In this document: piece by piece, positions 7,974-16,514 of the stretch
How positions within the stretch are numbered: the first letter of the stretch is position 1
Layout of the letters: each line of letters starts with the position of its first letter
NCBI GenBank assembly: GCA_016212825.1
Contig: JACRDS010000030.1
Span: forward strand, 1 to 41,555
DNA: 41,555 nucleotides
Reading direction: 5' to 3'
Source of the DNA: Elusimicrobiota bacterium
GTDB lineage: Bacteria > Elusimicrobiota > Elusimicrobia > UBA1565 > UBA9628
Program-made: the position numbers and the translations under genes
Notes under the pieces: model-generated
Told to the model about the DNA's origin: nothing
The model's input: the letters and a program-made list of their open reading frames with translations, nothing else
Database searches by the model: none

Positions 7974-8974
7974 GGCTGGCTCCCGGCCGGCTCCACGACC
8001 AGGACCACGCGGCGGTTGGCCTCGCGTCCTTCCGGCGTGTCGTTGCCCTTGATGGGGCGGAACTCGCCGAAGGAAGACGCGGTCAGCTTGCGCGGGTCCA
8101 GGCCGGAATGCTCGTGCAGGTAGCGGGCCACGGCCGTGGCGCGGGCCAGGGCCAGGTCCCAGTGGCTGGTGAAGCTGCCGAAGAGCTCCCACTTGATGGC
8201 GGAGTTGTCGGAGTGGCCCTCCACGCGCACCGCGCGCGGGGTGAGGCTCTGCAGGGACCGGCCGACCCGGTCCAGCAGGGCCAGGCCTTCGTCGGTCGGC
8301 TTGGCCTGCTGGGGCTTGAAGAGAAGCGACTCCTGGAGCGTCAGCTCCACGCGCTCGCCTTCCTGCTCCAGCTTCGCCTTTTCGCTCTGCAGCTCCTTGA
8401 GCACCGTGTCGGCCAGCACGCCCAGGTCCTCATGGGCCTTGGCCAGGCGCACGCTGCGCTCGGACAGGGCCTTCTCCTTCTCCGCCTTGGCGGCCGCAGC
8501 CTGCGCCTTGAGAGCCTCGAGTTCGGGCCGCAGGAAGCTGAGCTCGTTGGCGAGCTTGTCGCGCGCCGCGCGCATGTTGGCGCGCTCGCGCTGGGCCGCG
8601 GTCTTGTCCTTCTTGGCGGTGTCCAGGGCGCGCGCGAGGTCGTCCTTCTCCTTGACCACCGCGGCGATCTGGCCGGAGAGCTCGCCCTTGTCCGCTTCGA
8701 TGGCGGAGCGCAGCTGCTGGTTGGACTTGTCCAGGGATTCGATGCGCTCCTGCTGGGCCTTGAGCCGGCTGTCGAGGTCGGCCCCCTGGCCCTCGAGCTC
8801 CTTGATGCGGGACTGCAGGGTCTCGGCCAAGTCCGCGCCCCCGCGCACCTGCTGGCGCAGCTCGTCCGCGTTGAGCTCGCAGAGGTCGGCCTTGGCCTGC
8901 AGAGTCTTGAGCTTCCCGCCGGCGCAGCCGGCCAGCAAGACGGGGATCAAGAGGATCTCGGCGGATCTCCTCAT
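7970..8974 (-). CDS. OmpA-family lipoprotein with long coiled coil
   Basis: The 334-residue protein starts with a lipoprotein signal (MRRSAEILLIPVLLAG, lipid-modified C17). Residues of about 20-215 are rich in Ala, Glu, Lys and Leu in heptads, a long coiled coil (for example LQSRIKELEGQGADLDSRLK). The C-terminal OmpA/MotB peptidoglycan-binding domain (about 225-330) carries VRVEGHSDN, LALARATAVARYL, and the EGREANRRVVLVVEP ending. It would tether the outer membrane or an anchored complex to peptidoglycan. The gene is first in a two-gene operon with the CPXCG protein. A TATGAT box (minus strand, 8994 to 8989) lies 20 to 15 bases before the ATG. Confidence 0.88.
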   Translation of the reverse strand: MRRSAEILLIPVLLAGCAGGKLKTLQAKADLCELNADELRQQVRGGADLAETLQSRIKELEGQGADLDSRLKAQQERIESLDKSNQQLRSAIEADKGELSGQIAAVVKEKDDLARALDTAKKDKTAAQRERANMRAARDKLANELSFLRPELEALKAQAAAAKAEKEKALSERSVRLAKAHEDLGVLADTVLKELQSEKAKLEQEGERVELTLQESLLFKPQQAKPTDEGLALLDRVGRSLQSLTPRAVRVEGHSDNSAIKWELFGSFTSHWDLALARATAVARYLHEHSGLDPRKLTASSFGEFRPIKGNDTPEGREANRRVVLVVEPAGSQP

Positions 8975-8988
8975 AGCGAAATCATTTT

Positions 8989-8994
8989 ATCATA
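8989..8994 (-). promoter_or_regulatory. -10 box for the OmpA-like gene
   Basis: TATGAT on the minus strand, followed by AAAATGATTTCGCT before the ATG. Predicted start of transcription is about 8982, leaving a leader of roughly eight bases without a Shine-Dalgarno sequence. Confidence 0.5.
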
Positions 8995-9018
8995 CCCACG
9001 GCGGGATGCAAGGCCCGG

Positions 9019-9792
9019 CTAGACGCGCAGGCGCAGGCGGTCCTGCGCCAGCCGCGCGCGCAGCCCCTTCTCCCTTTTAAGGAGGCGCCGCAGCGAGCCG
9101 GCGGAGGCGGCGCAGAGGTGCGTGAACAGGACTCGGCGCGGCCGGCAGGCTCGCGCCAAGTCCAGGGCTTGGTCCGCGGCGCAGTGCCCCGGATCCCGCT
9201 GTCCGGCGGGCAAAGTGGCTTCCAGGACCAGCAGGTCGCAGCCGGCGGCGAAGCGCTCCAGCCCAGCTCCCGGCCCGGTGTCCCCGGAGATGACCAGGCG
9301 GCGGCCGGCGGCCTCCAGCCGATAGCACAGGGCCGCGGTGGGATGAACGGCGGCCAGGGTGTCGACGCGCCAGCCGGGGCCGCTGGCGCGGTCTCCGGCC
9401 GCGAGCTCGCGGACCTCCAGGCGGTAGCCGCGCGGGTCCAGCCAGGGCCGCAGGACCCACCGCAATCCGGCCACGAAAGCGGCCGTGCCGCGCGGGCCCC
9501 ACAGGCGCAGGCGGCCCGAGCGGGGAGGCTCGTCGTAGCGCAGGTGGAAGAGCAGGGCCGCCAGATCGCCCGAGTGGTCGGGGTGGCGGTGGGTGAGGAA
9601 GAGGTCGGTGGCGGCCGCCGGCCGCAGGCCGCAGCGCGCCAGCTGCCAGAGGTCGCCGAAGCCCAGGTCGAAGAGCAGCAGGCCTTTGGGCAGGACCGCG
9701 GCGTAGCCCGCCGGGTTGCGCACTTGCGCGGGCTTCCTGGCCGGGGTGAAGGCGCCCGAGCCCAGGACCACGACCCCGAAGCCGCGCCTCAT
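9019..9792 (-). CDS. MBL-fold (RNase Z-like) metallo-hydrolase
   Basis: The ATG at 9792 overlaps the upstream stop (ATGA), giving 257 residues. An open frame extends far upstream but is a shadow of the neighbouring gene. The N-terminus VVVLGSGAFTPARKPAQVRNPAGY resembles RNase Z-type proteins. The metal motif is T-H68-R-H70-P-D72-H73-SGD. Further ligands are expected at VHPT, SGDTGPG (Asp) and FTHLC (His). The HxHxDH set is complete, so a di-zinc hydrolase is predicted. The substrate could be RNA, a phosphodiester or a thioester. It is the last gene of the pduS-pduT operon. Confidence 0.82.
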   Translation of the reverse strand: MRRGFGVVVLGSGAFTPARKPAQVRNPAGYAAVLPKGLLLFDLGFGDLWQLARCGLRPAAATDLFLTHRHPDHSGDLAALLFHLRYDEPPRSGRLRLWGPRGTAAFVAGLRWVLRPWLDPRGYRLEVRELAAGDRASGPGWRVDTLAAVHPTAALCYRLEAAGRRLVISGDTGPGAGLERFAAGCDLLVLEATLPAGQRDPGHCAADQALDLARACRPRRVLFTHLCAASAGSLRRLLKREKGLRARLAQDRLRLRV

Positions 9793-11474
9793 GGCTTCTT
9801 CTTCTCCGGGGTCTTCGGCGCCGGAGGTTTCTTCTCGGCGGGCTTCTCCTTGGGGGGCGGCGCTTCCGGTTCCAGGCCCATGCGCCAGAGCAGGAAGGCC
9901 TGGATGTCCGCCGCCCGGTCCAGGTAGGGCGCCCGGCCCAGTTCGGCGCGGCCGTCCGGCGGCCAGCGCAGCAGCGCCGTGCCGTCCGGCCGCGCCCACA
10001 CGGAGGCGGCGAATCTTCCGGGCTCCGCGGCCCCCAGCAGGGCGATGCGGTCCGGCCGGGAGTATTCCTGCGCCGTCAGCCAGCGTCCGGCCTCGGCCAG
10101 CACCGCCGCGTCGATGGGTCCTTCCACGGCGGCCCAGAGCCCGCCCGACTCCAGCCAGGAGACCAGCATGGGGGAATAGGCGGGCAAGGCGTCGGGCCCG
10201 GCCGCGGGCAGGGCCGAGAGGACGGCCGGGTTGGCGCCGTCGCGCTTGAGCCGCGGGTGGGAGGCCAGGAGCAGGCCGCGCAGGGAGCCGTCCGGGGCCG
10301 CGAACTCGACGCGGCGCAGGCGGAACCTCTCCTGGTCCCGGGTGAAGCCCGGCGTGAGCACGGCCGTGGAGGCGGCGCCCGCGTCGTAGCGGCACAGGAC
10401 CGGGGGGGCGAAGAGGGACTGCCAGACGAAGAAGACCTCCCCGCGGGCCGGGTCCGCCGCGAGGGCGGTCACGCTGCCCGGCCCCGGGGCCGCGATCTCG
10501 CGCGTCGCCAGTCCGTCCCGGCCGCGCAGCTGCAGGCGGGAGACCCCGGCCTCCCGGGACAGGACGGCCAGGCCGCCGCGCAGGAGGACCGCGTCGCGCG
10601 CGGGCAGGGGCGCGGTCAGGACCGTCTCGCGGCGCTGCGGCTTGGCCGGCTTGCGCAGGTCGAAGCTCAGCAGGCGCGGGGGGGCTTCGCGGAAGAGGAG
10701 GTGCAGGACCTGGCCGTCGAAGAGCATCCGGCCCGCGCACTGCGGCCCGGCCGGCAGCGGCGCCGGGGCCGCTCCGGGGTCCGCCCGGTCCAGGACCAGG
10801 GTCTCGCAGCGCCCCGGCGCGCGGCGCACGGAGAGCGCCAGCAGGCCGCCGTCCGGCGAGACCTGCGCGTCGAGCAGGCCCTGGGCCGCGGCCGTGCTCG
10901 CGGCCGGGACGTCCCGCGACGGGTCCATGCCCAGGGTGTGGAAGAGCAGCTGCGCCCCCTGCGGCGCGGCCGCCGCGAGGCGGACGTAGTAGAAGCCCGT
11001 GCGGTCCGGCAGCCAGGCCAGGGCCCCGTCCGGGACCCGGGGGATGCGGTCGGGCAGGTCCTCGCCCGCGCCGGCCGGGCGCAGGCGCAGCTCCACCGTC
11101 CCGGTCCGGCCGTCCCGGACGCCGTAGGCCAGCAGCAGACCGTCCGGGGAGGGCCGCCACCAGGCCAAAGAGGCGTCCGGGCCCATCCGGGACTCGTCGA
11201 CGACGAGGAGGGGCTCGGTCAGGGACCGGGGGCGCATCGTGATCCGGGCGCGCCGGTCCGGTCCGGCGCGCTCGAGCTGGAAGAGACGCGTGCCGCGCAC
11301 GGCCAGGTCCTCCGGGAATGCCGCGGGCAGGGCGCTCTCCACGGCGCGGCGCAGCGCGGCGCGGCCGGGACGGGCCGCCAGGAAGGCGGCGCTGCCCGGC
11401 AGGGCCGCGGGCGTATCCGTGGAGGCCGGCCAGGCGCGGGAGGCCAGCAGGAGGAGGAAGAGGGAGGATCTCAC
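9789..11474 (-). CDS. Prolyl-oligopeptidase-like (S9) secreted protein, probably inactive
   Basis: I choose GTG at 11474, which opens with a signal peptide (MRSSLFLLLLASRAWPAS) and gives 561 residues. Residues of about 60-380 look like the S9 beta-propeller (FQLERAG, W-PSPDGLLLAYGVR, PDRTGFYYVRL, VSPDGGLLALSV). About 395-535 resembles the start of the peptidase domain (VEFAAPDGSLRGLLLASH, NPAVLSALPA, YSPMLVSWLESGG). Where active enzymes have GGSNGG with the catalytic Ser, this protein has GAAEPG (481-486). The later Asp/His region is missing, replaced by a short segment and a Lys/Pro/Glu tail. It is therefore a likely pseudo-enzyme, perhaps a binding protein. It lies 15 bases after pduT and overlaps the MBL gene. 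Confidence 0.7.
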   Translation of the reverse strand: MRSSLFLLLLASRAWPASTDTPAALPGSAAFLAARPGRAALRRAVESALPAAFPEDLAVRGTRLFQLERAGPDRRARITMRPRSLTEPLLVVDESRMGPDASLAWWRPSPDGLLLAYGVRDGRTGTVELRLRPAGAGEDLPDRIPRVPDGALAWLPDRTGFYYVRLAAAAPQGAQLLFHTLGMDPSRDVPAASTAAAQGLLDAQVSPDGGLLALSVRRAPGRCETLVLDRADPGAAPAPLPAGPQCAGRMLFDGQVLHLLFREAPPRLLSFDLRKPAKPQRRETVLTAPLPARDAVLLRGGLAVLSREAGVSRLQLRGRDGLATREIAAPGPGSVTALAADPARGEVFFVWQSLFAPPVLCRYDAGAASTAVLTPGFTRDQERFRLRRVEFAAPDGSLRGLLLASHPRLKRDGANPAVLSALPAAGPDALPAYSPMLVSWLESGGLWAAVEGPIDAAVLAEAGRWLTAQEYSRPDRIALLGAAEPGRFAASVWARPDGTALLRWPPDGRAELGRAPYLDRAADIQAFLLWRMGLEPEAPPPKEKPAEKKPPAPKTPEKKKP

Positions 11475-11488
11475 CGGGAGCCCCCGGG

Positions 11489-12037
11489 CTAGAGCAGCTC
11501 GGTGAGCAGCTCCGGCCGGGGCTGTGGGATGACCACTTTCTCCACCAGCAGGCCGCGCTTGCCCACCGCCGCCGCGGCCGCCGCCACGGCCGTGTCCACC
11601 GCGGCCACGCTGCCGGTCATGGTCACGAAGGCCTTGCCGCCCATGGCCATGGCCAGGCGCAGCTCGATGAGCCGGACGGAGGCGGCCTTGACCGCCGCGT
11701 CGGCGCCCTCGATCATGGCGGAGACCGAGAAGGCCTCGACTACGCCCAGGGCCTCGAGCTTGTCCACCACCGCCGTGCCGGAGATGGCGGGCATGACCTC
11801 CGGGTGCACGTTGGGGATGACGAAGCGGTCCACGCATGAGACCCCGGCGCGGTTTCCGCCCGCGTCCACGCTGGCCTGCACGTCGGCCACCTCGCCCGCG
11901 ACCAGGACGATGTATTTCCCCGGGCAGACCGTGCGCGCCAGCAGGAGCTTGACCGGCGCGGTCTTGAGCATCGTGTCCGTGACGTCGAAGCCGCGCGCCA
12001 TGCTGGAGAGTTCCACGCCGCCGATCGCGTTGTTCAT
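11489..12037 (-). CDS. pduT: PduT-like tandem BMC-domain shell protein
   Basis: The 182-residue protein contains two BMC domains (about 4-88 and 97-178), each starting with a GGVELSS or LGVVEAFSV strand. It closely follows the PduT pattern. C38 in the TVCPGKY loop is the residue that binds the central [4Fe-4S] cluster of the trimer in characterised PduT. PduT sits in the facet of microcompartment shells and is thought to pass electrons across the shell with PduS. Its start overlaps the end of pduS (ATGA). No other shell genes or encapsulated enzymes are in the window, so it either joins a shell encoded elsewhere or works without one. Confidence 0.92.
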   Translation of the reverse strand: MNNAIGGVELSSMARGFDVTDTMLKTAPVKLLLARTVCPGKYIVLVAGEVADVQASVDAGGNRAGVSCVDRFVIPNVHPEVMPAISGTAVVDKLEALGVVEAFSVSAMIEGADAAVKAASVRLIELRLAMAMGGKAFVTMTGSVAAVDTAVAAAAAAVGKRGLLVEKVVIPQPRPELLTELL

Positions 12038-13371
12038 GCTGTGATCTCCACGAAATCCTCGACCGCGGTCACCTTGCCGCTGATGCTCGCGTGCACCGGG
12101 ACGCCCAGGGCGTCTTCAGGCACGTCGCCGATGAGGTCTCCGCGCTTGACCGTCTGCCCGGCCGAGACCTTGGCCTGGGCTGGGACTCCCACGTGCTGCT
12201 TCAGAGGGATGCGCACCAGCTTCGGGGCGTAGGGCTGCTGGCGCAGGGGGGCCTCCGCCTCGTAGTCCTCCAGCCCCAGCCGGCTCTTGAGCTGGCTGAC
12301 CGGGATCTGGCGCCAGGGCCGGATGGGATGGACCCGCGGCTCCTGGCCGCGGTTGAGGGGGGTGCTCTTCCAGTTGATCTTCTCGCGGGCCAGGTCGCCC
12401 TTGGTGTATCCGCAGATGTCGCCGGGGTTGAGGTTCTCCGGGCAGGCGAAGAGGCTGCAGAGCCTGCACTCGCAGCAGAGCAGGGCCCAGTGGCTCCAGG
12501 GCTTGCGGTCCGGGGGCGAGAAGAGCAGGCTGCGCATGACCTTGTGGGGCTGGATGTCGTAGCCCAGCAGGTAGCGCGGGCAGAGCTCCGTGCACAAAGT
12601 GCACTGGTCGCAGGTGGACTTGCCGGCGCGGTCGAAGGCCGGCCGCCCGGCGCTCTTGCGCCGCACCAGGGGATGCTCGCGGGGCAGGATGATGAGCCCG
12701 CCGCTGGTCTTGGTCAGGGGGGCGGAGAAGTCCTCGACGACCTTGCCCATCATGGCCCCGCCGTCGAGCGCCACCGGGTCCGGGACCGAGGCCCCGCCGG
12801 CCAGGGCCACGGCCTCGGAGATGGAGACGCCCACGGGCAGGCGCAAAGTGCAGGGATTCTTGACCGCGCCGGTCACGGTGAGGAAGGTGTCCACGACCGG
12901 GGTCCTCTCGGCGTGGGCCATGTTGTAGAGGGTCTCCACGTTGTTGACCACGACCCCGACCTGGAGGGGGATGCCGCCCATGGGGATGAGCTTGCCCGTG
13001 ACCTCGTAGACCTGGCAGAACTCGTCTCCGGCCGGGTAGTAGTCGGCCAGGCGGTGGACGGACAGGGCTTTCTTCCCGGCCACGGCCCTCTCCAGGAGCT
13101 TGACCAGCTCCTCGTGCTTCTCCTTGATGGCGATGGCGCCGCGGGAGGCGCCGACCGCCGCGACCATGAGCTCCAGGCCGCGCACCAAGTCGGGCGCGAA
13201 ATGGCGGAGGAGCTCCTGGTCCTTCTGCAGGAGGGGCTCGCACTCCGCGGCGTTGACGATGACGGTCTCGGCCCGGGAGGAGGCCTTGACGTAGGAGGGG
13301 AAGCCCGCGCCTCCCGCTCCCACCACGCCGGCGCGGCGGATGAGCGCCGCGAGCTCAGACGAGGACGGCAT
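12034..13371 (-). CDS. pduS: PduS-like RnfC-type flavoprotein (cobalamin reductase family)
   Basis: The 445-residue protein has the RnfC/NuoF-like FMN and NADH-binding region (GVVGAGGAGFPSYVK at 15-29; YYPAGDEFCQVYEVTGK about 111-127; the VVVNNVETL motif). Two cluster motifs follow: C254-x2-C257-x2-C260-x3-C264 and C299-x2-C302-x2-C305-x4-C310. A C-terminal barrel-sandwich domain (about 370-445) completes the PduS layout. PduS reduces cob(II)alamin or feeds electrons to PduT in propanediol microcompartments. It heads an operon with pduT, the S9-like gene and the MBL gene. A TAGAAT box with its hexamer at -12 to -7 overlaps the TPR stop codon; it could give a leaderless start, or the gene may be read from upstream. 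Confidence 0.92.
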   Translation of the reverse strand: MPSSSELAALIRRAGVVGAGGAGFPSYVKASSRAETVIVNAAECEPLLQKDQELLRHFAPDLVRGLELMVAAVGASRGAIAIKEKHEELVKLLERAVAGKKALSVHRLADYYPAGDEFCQVYEVTGKLIPMGGIPLQVGVVVNNVETLYNMAHAERTPVVDTFLTVTGAVKNPCTLRLPVGVSISEAVALAGGASVPDPVALDGGAMMGKVVEDFSAPLTKTSGGLIILPREHPLVRRKSAGRPAFDRAGKSTCDQCTLCTELCPRYLLGYDIQPHKVMRSLLFSPPDRKPWSHWALLCCECRLCSLFACPENLNPGDICGYTKGDLAREKINWKSTPLNRGQEPRVHPIRPWRQIPVSQLKSRLGLEDYEAEAPLRQQPYAPKLVRIPLKQHVGVPAQAKVSAGQTVKRGDLIGDVPEDALGVPVHASISGKVTAVEDFVEITA

Positions 13372-13380
13372 GCAGTGATT

Positions 13381-15522
13381 CTACAACACTTCCATCCAGA
13401 GCGCGCGCAGGTAGGGTTCCCAGCGCCGCACGCCGCGGGCCAGGCGCAGGCCCTTCTCCATCAGGCGCACCGCCTCGTCGTCGGAGGGCGCCGGGCCCGC
13501 CTCGCCCCAGGCGCGCCGCACGACCGGATCGACGGCCAGGTAGTCCCGGCGCATGGCGGCGGGATCGCCTCCGGCCGCGTGGGCCAGGGCCCGGTTGCAG
13601 AAGGCCCAGTCTCCGGGCATGACGGCGATGGCGGCGTCGAGGTCGCGCCGGGCTTCGCGCAGGCGGCCGCCGCGTCGGTGCAGCTCTCCGCGCCAGGTCA
13701 GCGCCTCCGCGTCGCGGGGGCCGTTGGCGATGGCGCGGTCGAAGTCTTGCCGGGCCCGGGTCTCGTCTCCCAGGAGCAGGCGGGCGGCGCCGCGCCAGCA
13801 CAGACCCAGCCAGGACCCCTCGGCCACCGCCCGATCCAGGTGCCGCAAGGCCCGGCGATAGTTCCCGGTCCAGAGCCGGGCCTCGCCGCACCAGGCCTCG
13901 GCCAGGCAGCGGTAGGGCGCGGGGGCGGTCTGGAGCACCCGGTCGAAGACCGCCCAGGCCTCCGCGGCCCGGCCCAGGCAGAGCAGCGCCTCGGCGCGAT
14001 GGCAGTGCGCCATCCAGAAGCCCGGCCGGGAGCGCCCCGCCGCCGCGAAATCCGCCTCGGCCGCGGCGAACTCGCGGCTGCGCAGCCGCCCCAGGCCCGT
14101 GAAGTAGCGCATCCAGCCGTAGCGCCGCTCCGGCGCCGGGGGCCAGGAGTCCGGCAGGGGCGCGGCCAGACCCCCGGCCGCGGCCGACGAGCACAGGAAA
14201 CCGTAGAGGTCCGCCCAGGCATTGGCGCCCCGGCTCCGCCGCCGGCGCCAGCGTCTCAGGGCGGACTGGAAGCCCGGACCGATGCGCGGCCGCCGCGGCT
14301 CGAACCAGCTCTCCGGCAGCAGGTGCGCGAACCGCTCCATGGCCCCCTCGTCGCAGCCGCGCGTCAGGATGTCCTCGGCGGCGGCGAAGGCGCGGTCGAA
14401 GTCCTGCAGGCACAGGAAGGCCTCCAGGCGCAGGAAGGGATCCTCGTCCGCCGCGGGCGGCCTGCGCACGAAGCGCGCGAAATGCCGGCGCATGTCGCCG
14501 GGGCGGCCCAGCTTGCCGCAGAGCCGCCCCAGGCCGTGGTCCAGCTTCGCCTCCCGCGGGAAGGACCTGCGGACCTGTTCCGCGCAGGCCAGGGCCTCGC
14601 GGTAGCGTCCGCAGTCCTTGAGGAACTCCACCAAAGACCACCGGACCGCCAGGTCCGCGCCGGCGGTATCGGAGGTTCCGCCGGTGCCGGCCGGACGGAC
14701 GCCCTTACGGCCGGCGCCGGGGGCGCGGGCGGCCCTGCGGAAGAGCCGCTCCGCGGCGGCGGTGAGCCCTCCGCGCAGGAACATGGTCCCGACCCTGAGG
14801 AGGGCCGCGGGCTCCGCGTCCGGCAGGTCCCGGAAAAGGCCCTCGGCCCGGCCTTCCTGGCCGCCCTTGAACCAGGCTTCGGCCAGCATCAGGCGGGTCG
14901 GGGAGTCTCCCGGCGCCAGGCGCAGGGCGCGGCGGAGCAGCCGGGCGGCCCGGGCGAAGCGCCCGGCGCAGAGTTCCGGCTCGGCCGCCAGGCGCAGGGC
15001 CGCGGCCGCGGCTTGCGCGTAGAGGGGCGCGTGCCGCGCGTCGAGCTCCATGGCCCGGCGCAGATGCTTCTGGGCCGCGTCCCCGCGTCCTTGGCGCCGC
15101 AGGAAGCCCCCGCACAGCAGGCGCACGGAGGCGTCTGCGGGCGCCCGGCGCTGCGCGCGCCGCAGGACCGCCCAGGCGGCGCGGAGGTCCCCGGCCCGCT
15201 CGTAGGCCTCGCTGAGCCGGGCGTAGACGCAGGCGTTCCTCGCGTCGAGCTCCATGGCCCGGCGCAGATGCCGCTCCGCCTCGTTCAGGCGTCCGCGCCG
15301 CTGCAGGAACTCGCCGCAGTGGAGCCTCACGCAGCAGTCTTCGGGGGCGGCGCGCGCCGCGCGCCGCAGGACCGCCCAGGCCGGCCCCGGCAGGCCCGCC
15401 TTCTCGAAGGCCGCGCTCAACCCGACGTAAGAGGCCGCGCAGCGCGGGTTCGCCAGCAGGGAGCGGCGCGCGCGCAACTCCAGGGCGGAGAGGCGCCGCG
15501 CCAGGTCCGTGGCGGCGCTCAC
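13381..15522 (-). CDS. TPR-repeat protein
   Basis: I choose GTG at 15522 (MSAATDLARRLSALEL, 713 residues), because the open frame upstream overlaps the RDD gene and is low-complexity Arg/Pro. The start follows AGGACC closely. The protein is built of helical TPR pairs across most of its length, for example ERHLRRAMELDARNACVYAR, AWAVLRRAQRRAPADASVR and RALRHLDRAVAEGSWLGLCW. There is no signal peptide and no catalytic motif. An internal 68-residue (two-TPR) unit is repeated near the N-terminus. TPR proteins act as scaffolds; the partner is unknown. It lies between the RDD-pilin fusion gene and pduS on the same strand. Confidence 0.8.
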   Translation of the reverse strand: MSAATDLARRLSALELRARRSLLANPRCAASYVGLSAAFEKAGLPGPAWAVLRRAARAAPEDCCVRLHCGEFLQRRGRLNEAERHLRRAMELDARNACVYARLSEAYERAGDLRAAWAVLRRAQRRAPADASVRLLCGGFLRRQGRGDAAQKHLRRAMELDARHAPLYAQAAAAALRLAAEPELCAGRFARAARLLRRALRLAPGDSPTRLMLAEAWFKGGQEGRAEGLFRDLPDAEPAALLRVGTMFLRGGLTAAAERLFRRAARAPGAGRKGVRPAGTGGTSDTAGADLAVRWSLVEFLKDCGRYREALACAEQVRRSFPREAKLDHGLGRLCGKLGRPGDMRRHFARFVRRPPAADEDPFLRLEAFLCLQDFDRAFAAAEDILTRGCDEGAMERFAHLLPESWFEPRRPRIGPGFQSALRRWRRRRSRGANAWADLYGFLCSSAAAGGLAAPLPDSWPPAPERRYGWMRYFTGLGRLRSREFAAAEADFAAAGRSRPGFWMAHCHRAEALLCLGRAAEAWAVFDRVLQTAPAPYRCLAEAWCGEARLWTGNYRRALRHLDRAVAEGSWLGLCWRGAARLLLGDETRARQDFDRAIANGPRDAEALTWRGELHRRGGRLREARRDLDAAIAVMPGDWAFCNRALAHAAGGDPAAMRRDYLAVDPVVRRAWGEAGPAPSDDEAVRLMEKGLRLARGVRRWEPYLRALWMEVL
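15041..15380 (-). repeat. 204-bp internal duplication in the TPR gene
   Basis: Two near-identical stretches recur at a spacing of 204 bases. The TCGAGCTCCATGGCCCGGCG block is at 15041 and again at 15245. CGCAGGACCGCCCAGGC is at 15161 and again at 15365. The unit corresponds to 68 residues, i.e. two 34-residue TPRs, and indicates a recent in-frame duplication. Confidence 0.8.
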
Positions 15523-15526
15523 GGTC

Positions 15527-16456
15527 CTAGTAGGACGCCCATTGCTTCTGGTTCTTGACGTCAGGGTGGACGCAATCCACGAACACGGCCCCGTAGCAGG
15601 GCGCCGCAGGGTCGGAGACATAGCCCCATTTCCCCGTATCCTGTATCTTGGTGGGGTCGATGCCGTCGCCTTGCCCGGAGCAGGCCGCGGCGCCGTAGGT
15701 CTGGACTTCAGCCGTGGCGGCGTGGCTCTTGAGCCGGACGGTCGGGAGCGCCGGGAGGTATTTCGGCGCGATCGCCGACAGGGCTTCCGGATAGCGCGCA
15801 TCCTGGGCGGAGCGATAGGTGGAGAGCGCGGAGCGCAGCGCTCCGAGCTCTCCCAGGGTCTGGCGCTCCTGGGCCCCGGAGGCCATCTGCATGAACTTCG
15901 GGATGGCCAGGGCCGCGACGATGCCGAAGACGACCGGGACGAAGGCGGCCAGGATCACGAGGGTCCGGCGCAGTCCGCTGACCTCGTCCACATAGATCAC
16001 CCGCGTGTCGCAGATGTAGTCGTGCAGGGCGCGCTTGCGGTCCGTGAAGGCGGCGATGAGGAAGCCCAGGCCCAGGGTGATGCTGGAGACGATGTAGCCG
16101 GCCCAGCGGCCCAGGCAGCGCAGGTAGGTCAGGGGCGTGCCGTCCATGCGCACGATGGCGATGCCGGCCGCCATCTTGCCCAGGGTCTGCCCGGAGTTGG
16201 CCACGGGCATCCAGATGAAGTAGGCGACGCCCAGCAAAGAGCTCCCCAACTGGGCCATGGTCCGGGGGATGCCCACCAGGACCAGGCAGCCCAGGAGGAG
16301 CATCTGTCCGACCGTGACCAGGAGCCCGTCGATCATGTAGGCGCCAGCCCGGATCCAGAACCCGGCCGGGACCGGCTCGGCCGCCGCGGGCGGCAGGGCC
16401 TGGGGCGGGAAGGAGCTCGGGGCGGCGGGGGCGGGCGTCTGGGGCGGGATGTCCAT
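15527..16456 (-). CDS. RDD membrane domain fused to a pilin-like C-terminal domain
   Basis: The 309-residue protein has three parts. Residues 1-30 are a Pro/Ala linker. An RDD domain (about 31-155) carries R36, D43 and several membrane helices (GLLVTVGQMLLLGCLVLVG, a GQTLGKMAAGI motif and DRKRALHDYICDTRVIYV). A pilin-like part follows: a hydrophobic helix ending GIVAALAIPKFMQM (166-192), a helical segment LGALRSALSTYRSAQDARYP, and a C-terminal fold with GKWGYVSD and the terminal VFVDCVHPDVKNQKQWASY. Similar C-termini occur in the pilin-like proteins abundant in Elusimicrobiota (from memory). The fusion is unusual. A TATACT box (minus strand 16485-16480) and GGAGG precede the ATG. Function unknown. 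Confidence 0.8.
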   Translation of the reverse strand: MDIPPQTPAPAAPSSFPPQALPPAAAEPVPAGFWIRAGAYMIDGLLVTVGQMLLLGCLVLVGIPRTMAQLGSSLLGVAYFIWMPVANSGQTLGKMAAGIAIVRMDGTPLTYLRCLGRWAGYIVSSITLGLGFLIAAFTDRKRALHDYICDTRVIYVDEVSGLRRTLVILAAFVPVVFGIVAALAIPKFMQMASGAQERQTLGELGALRSALSTYRSAQDARYPEALSAIAPKYLPALPTVRLKSHAATAEVQTYGAAACSGQGDGIDPTKIQDTGKWGYVSDPAAPCYGAVFVDCVHPDVKNQKQWASY

Positions 16457-16514
16457 GGGGCCTCCGGGAAAGATGCCACAGTATAACGCGGGCGTCCGGC
16501 CGCGTCAAGGTCGG

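Noticed and set aside
9793-11160. Upstream extension of the MBL gene by about 450 codons
   Set aside because: The extension is antisense-like Arg/Pro/Gly-rich sequence in another frame of the S9-like gene. The ATG at 9792 fits the family and the ATGA overlap.
12091-15558. Very long open frame (1155 codons) on the plus strand
   Set aside because: It is antisense to pduS and the TPR gene, has Gly/Arg/Ala/Gln-rich sequence with no recognisable domain, and arises from the high GC content.
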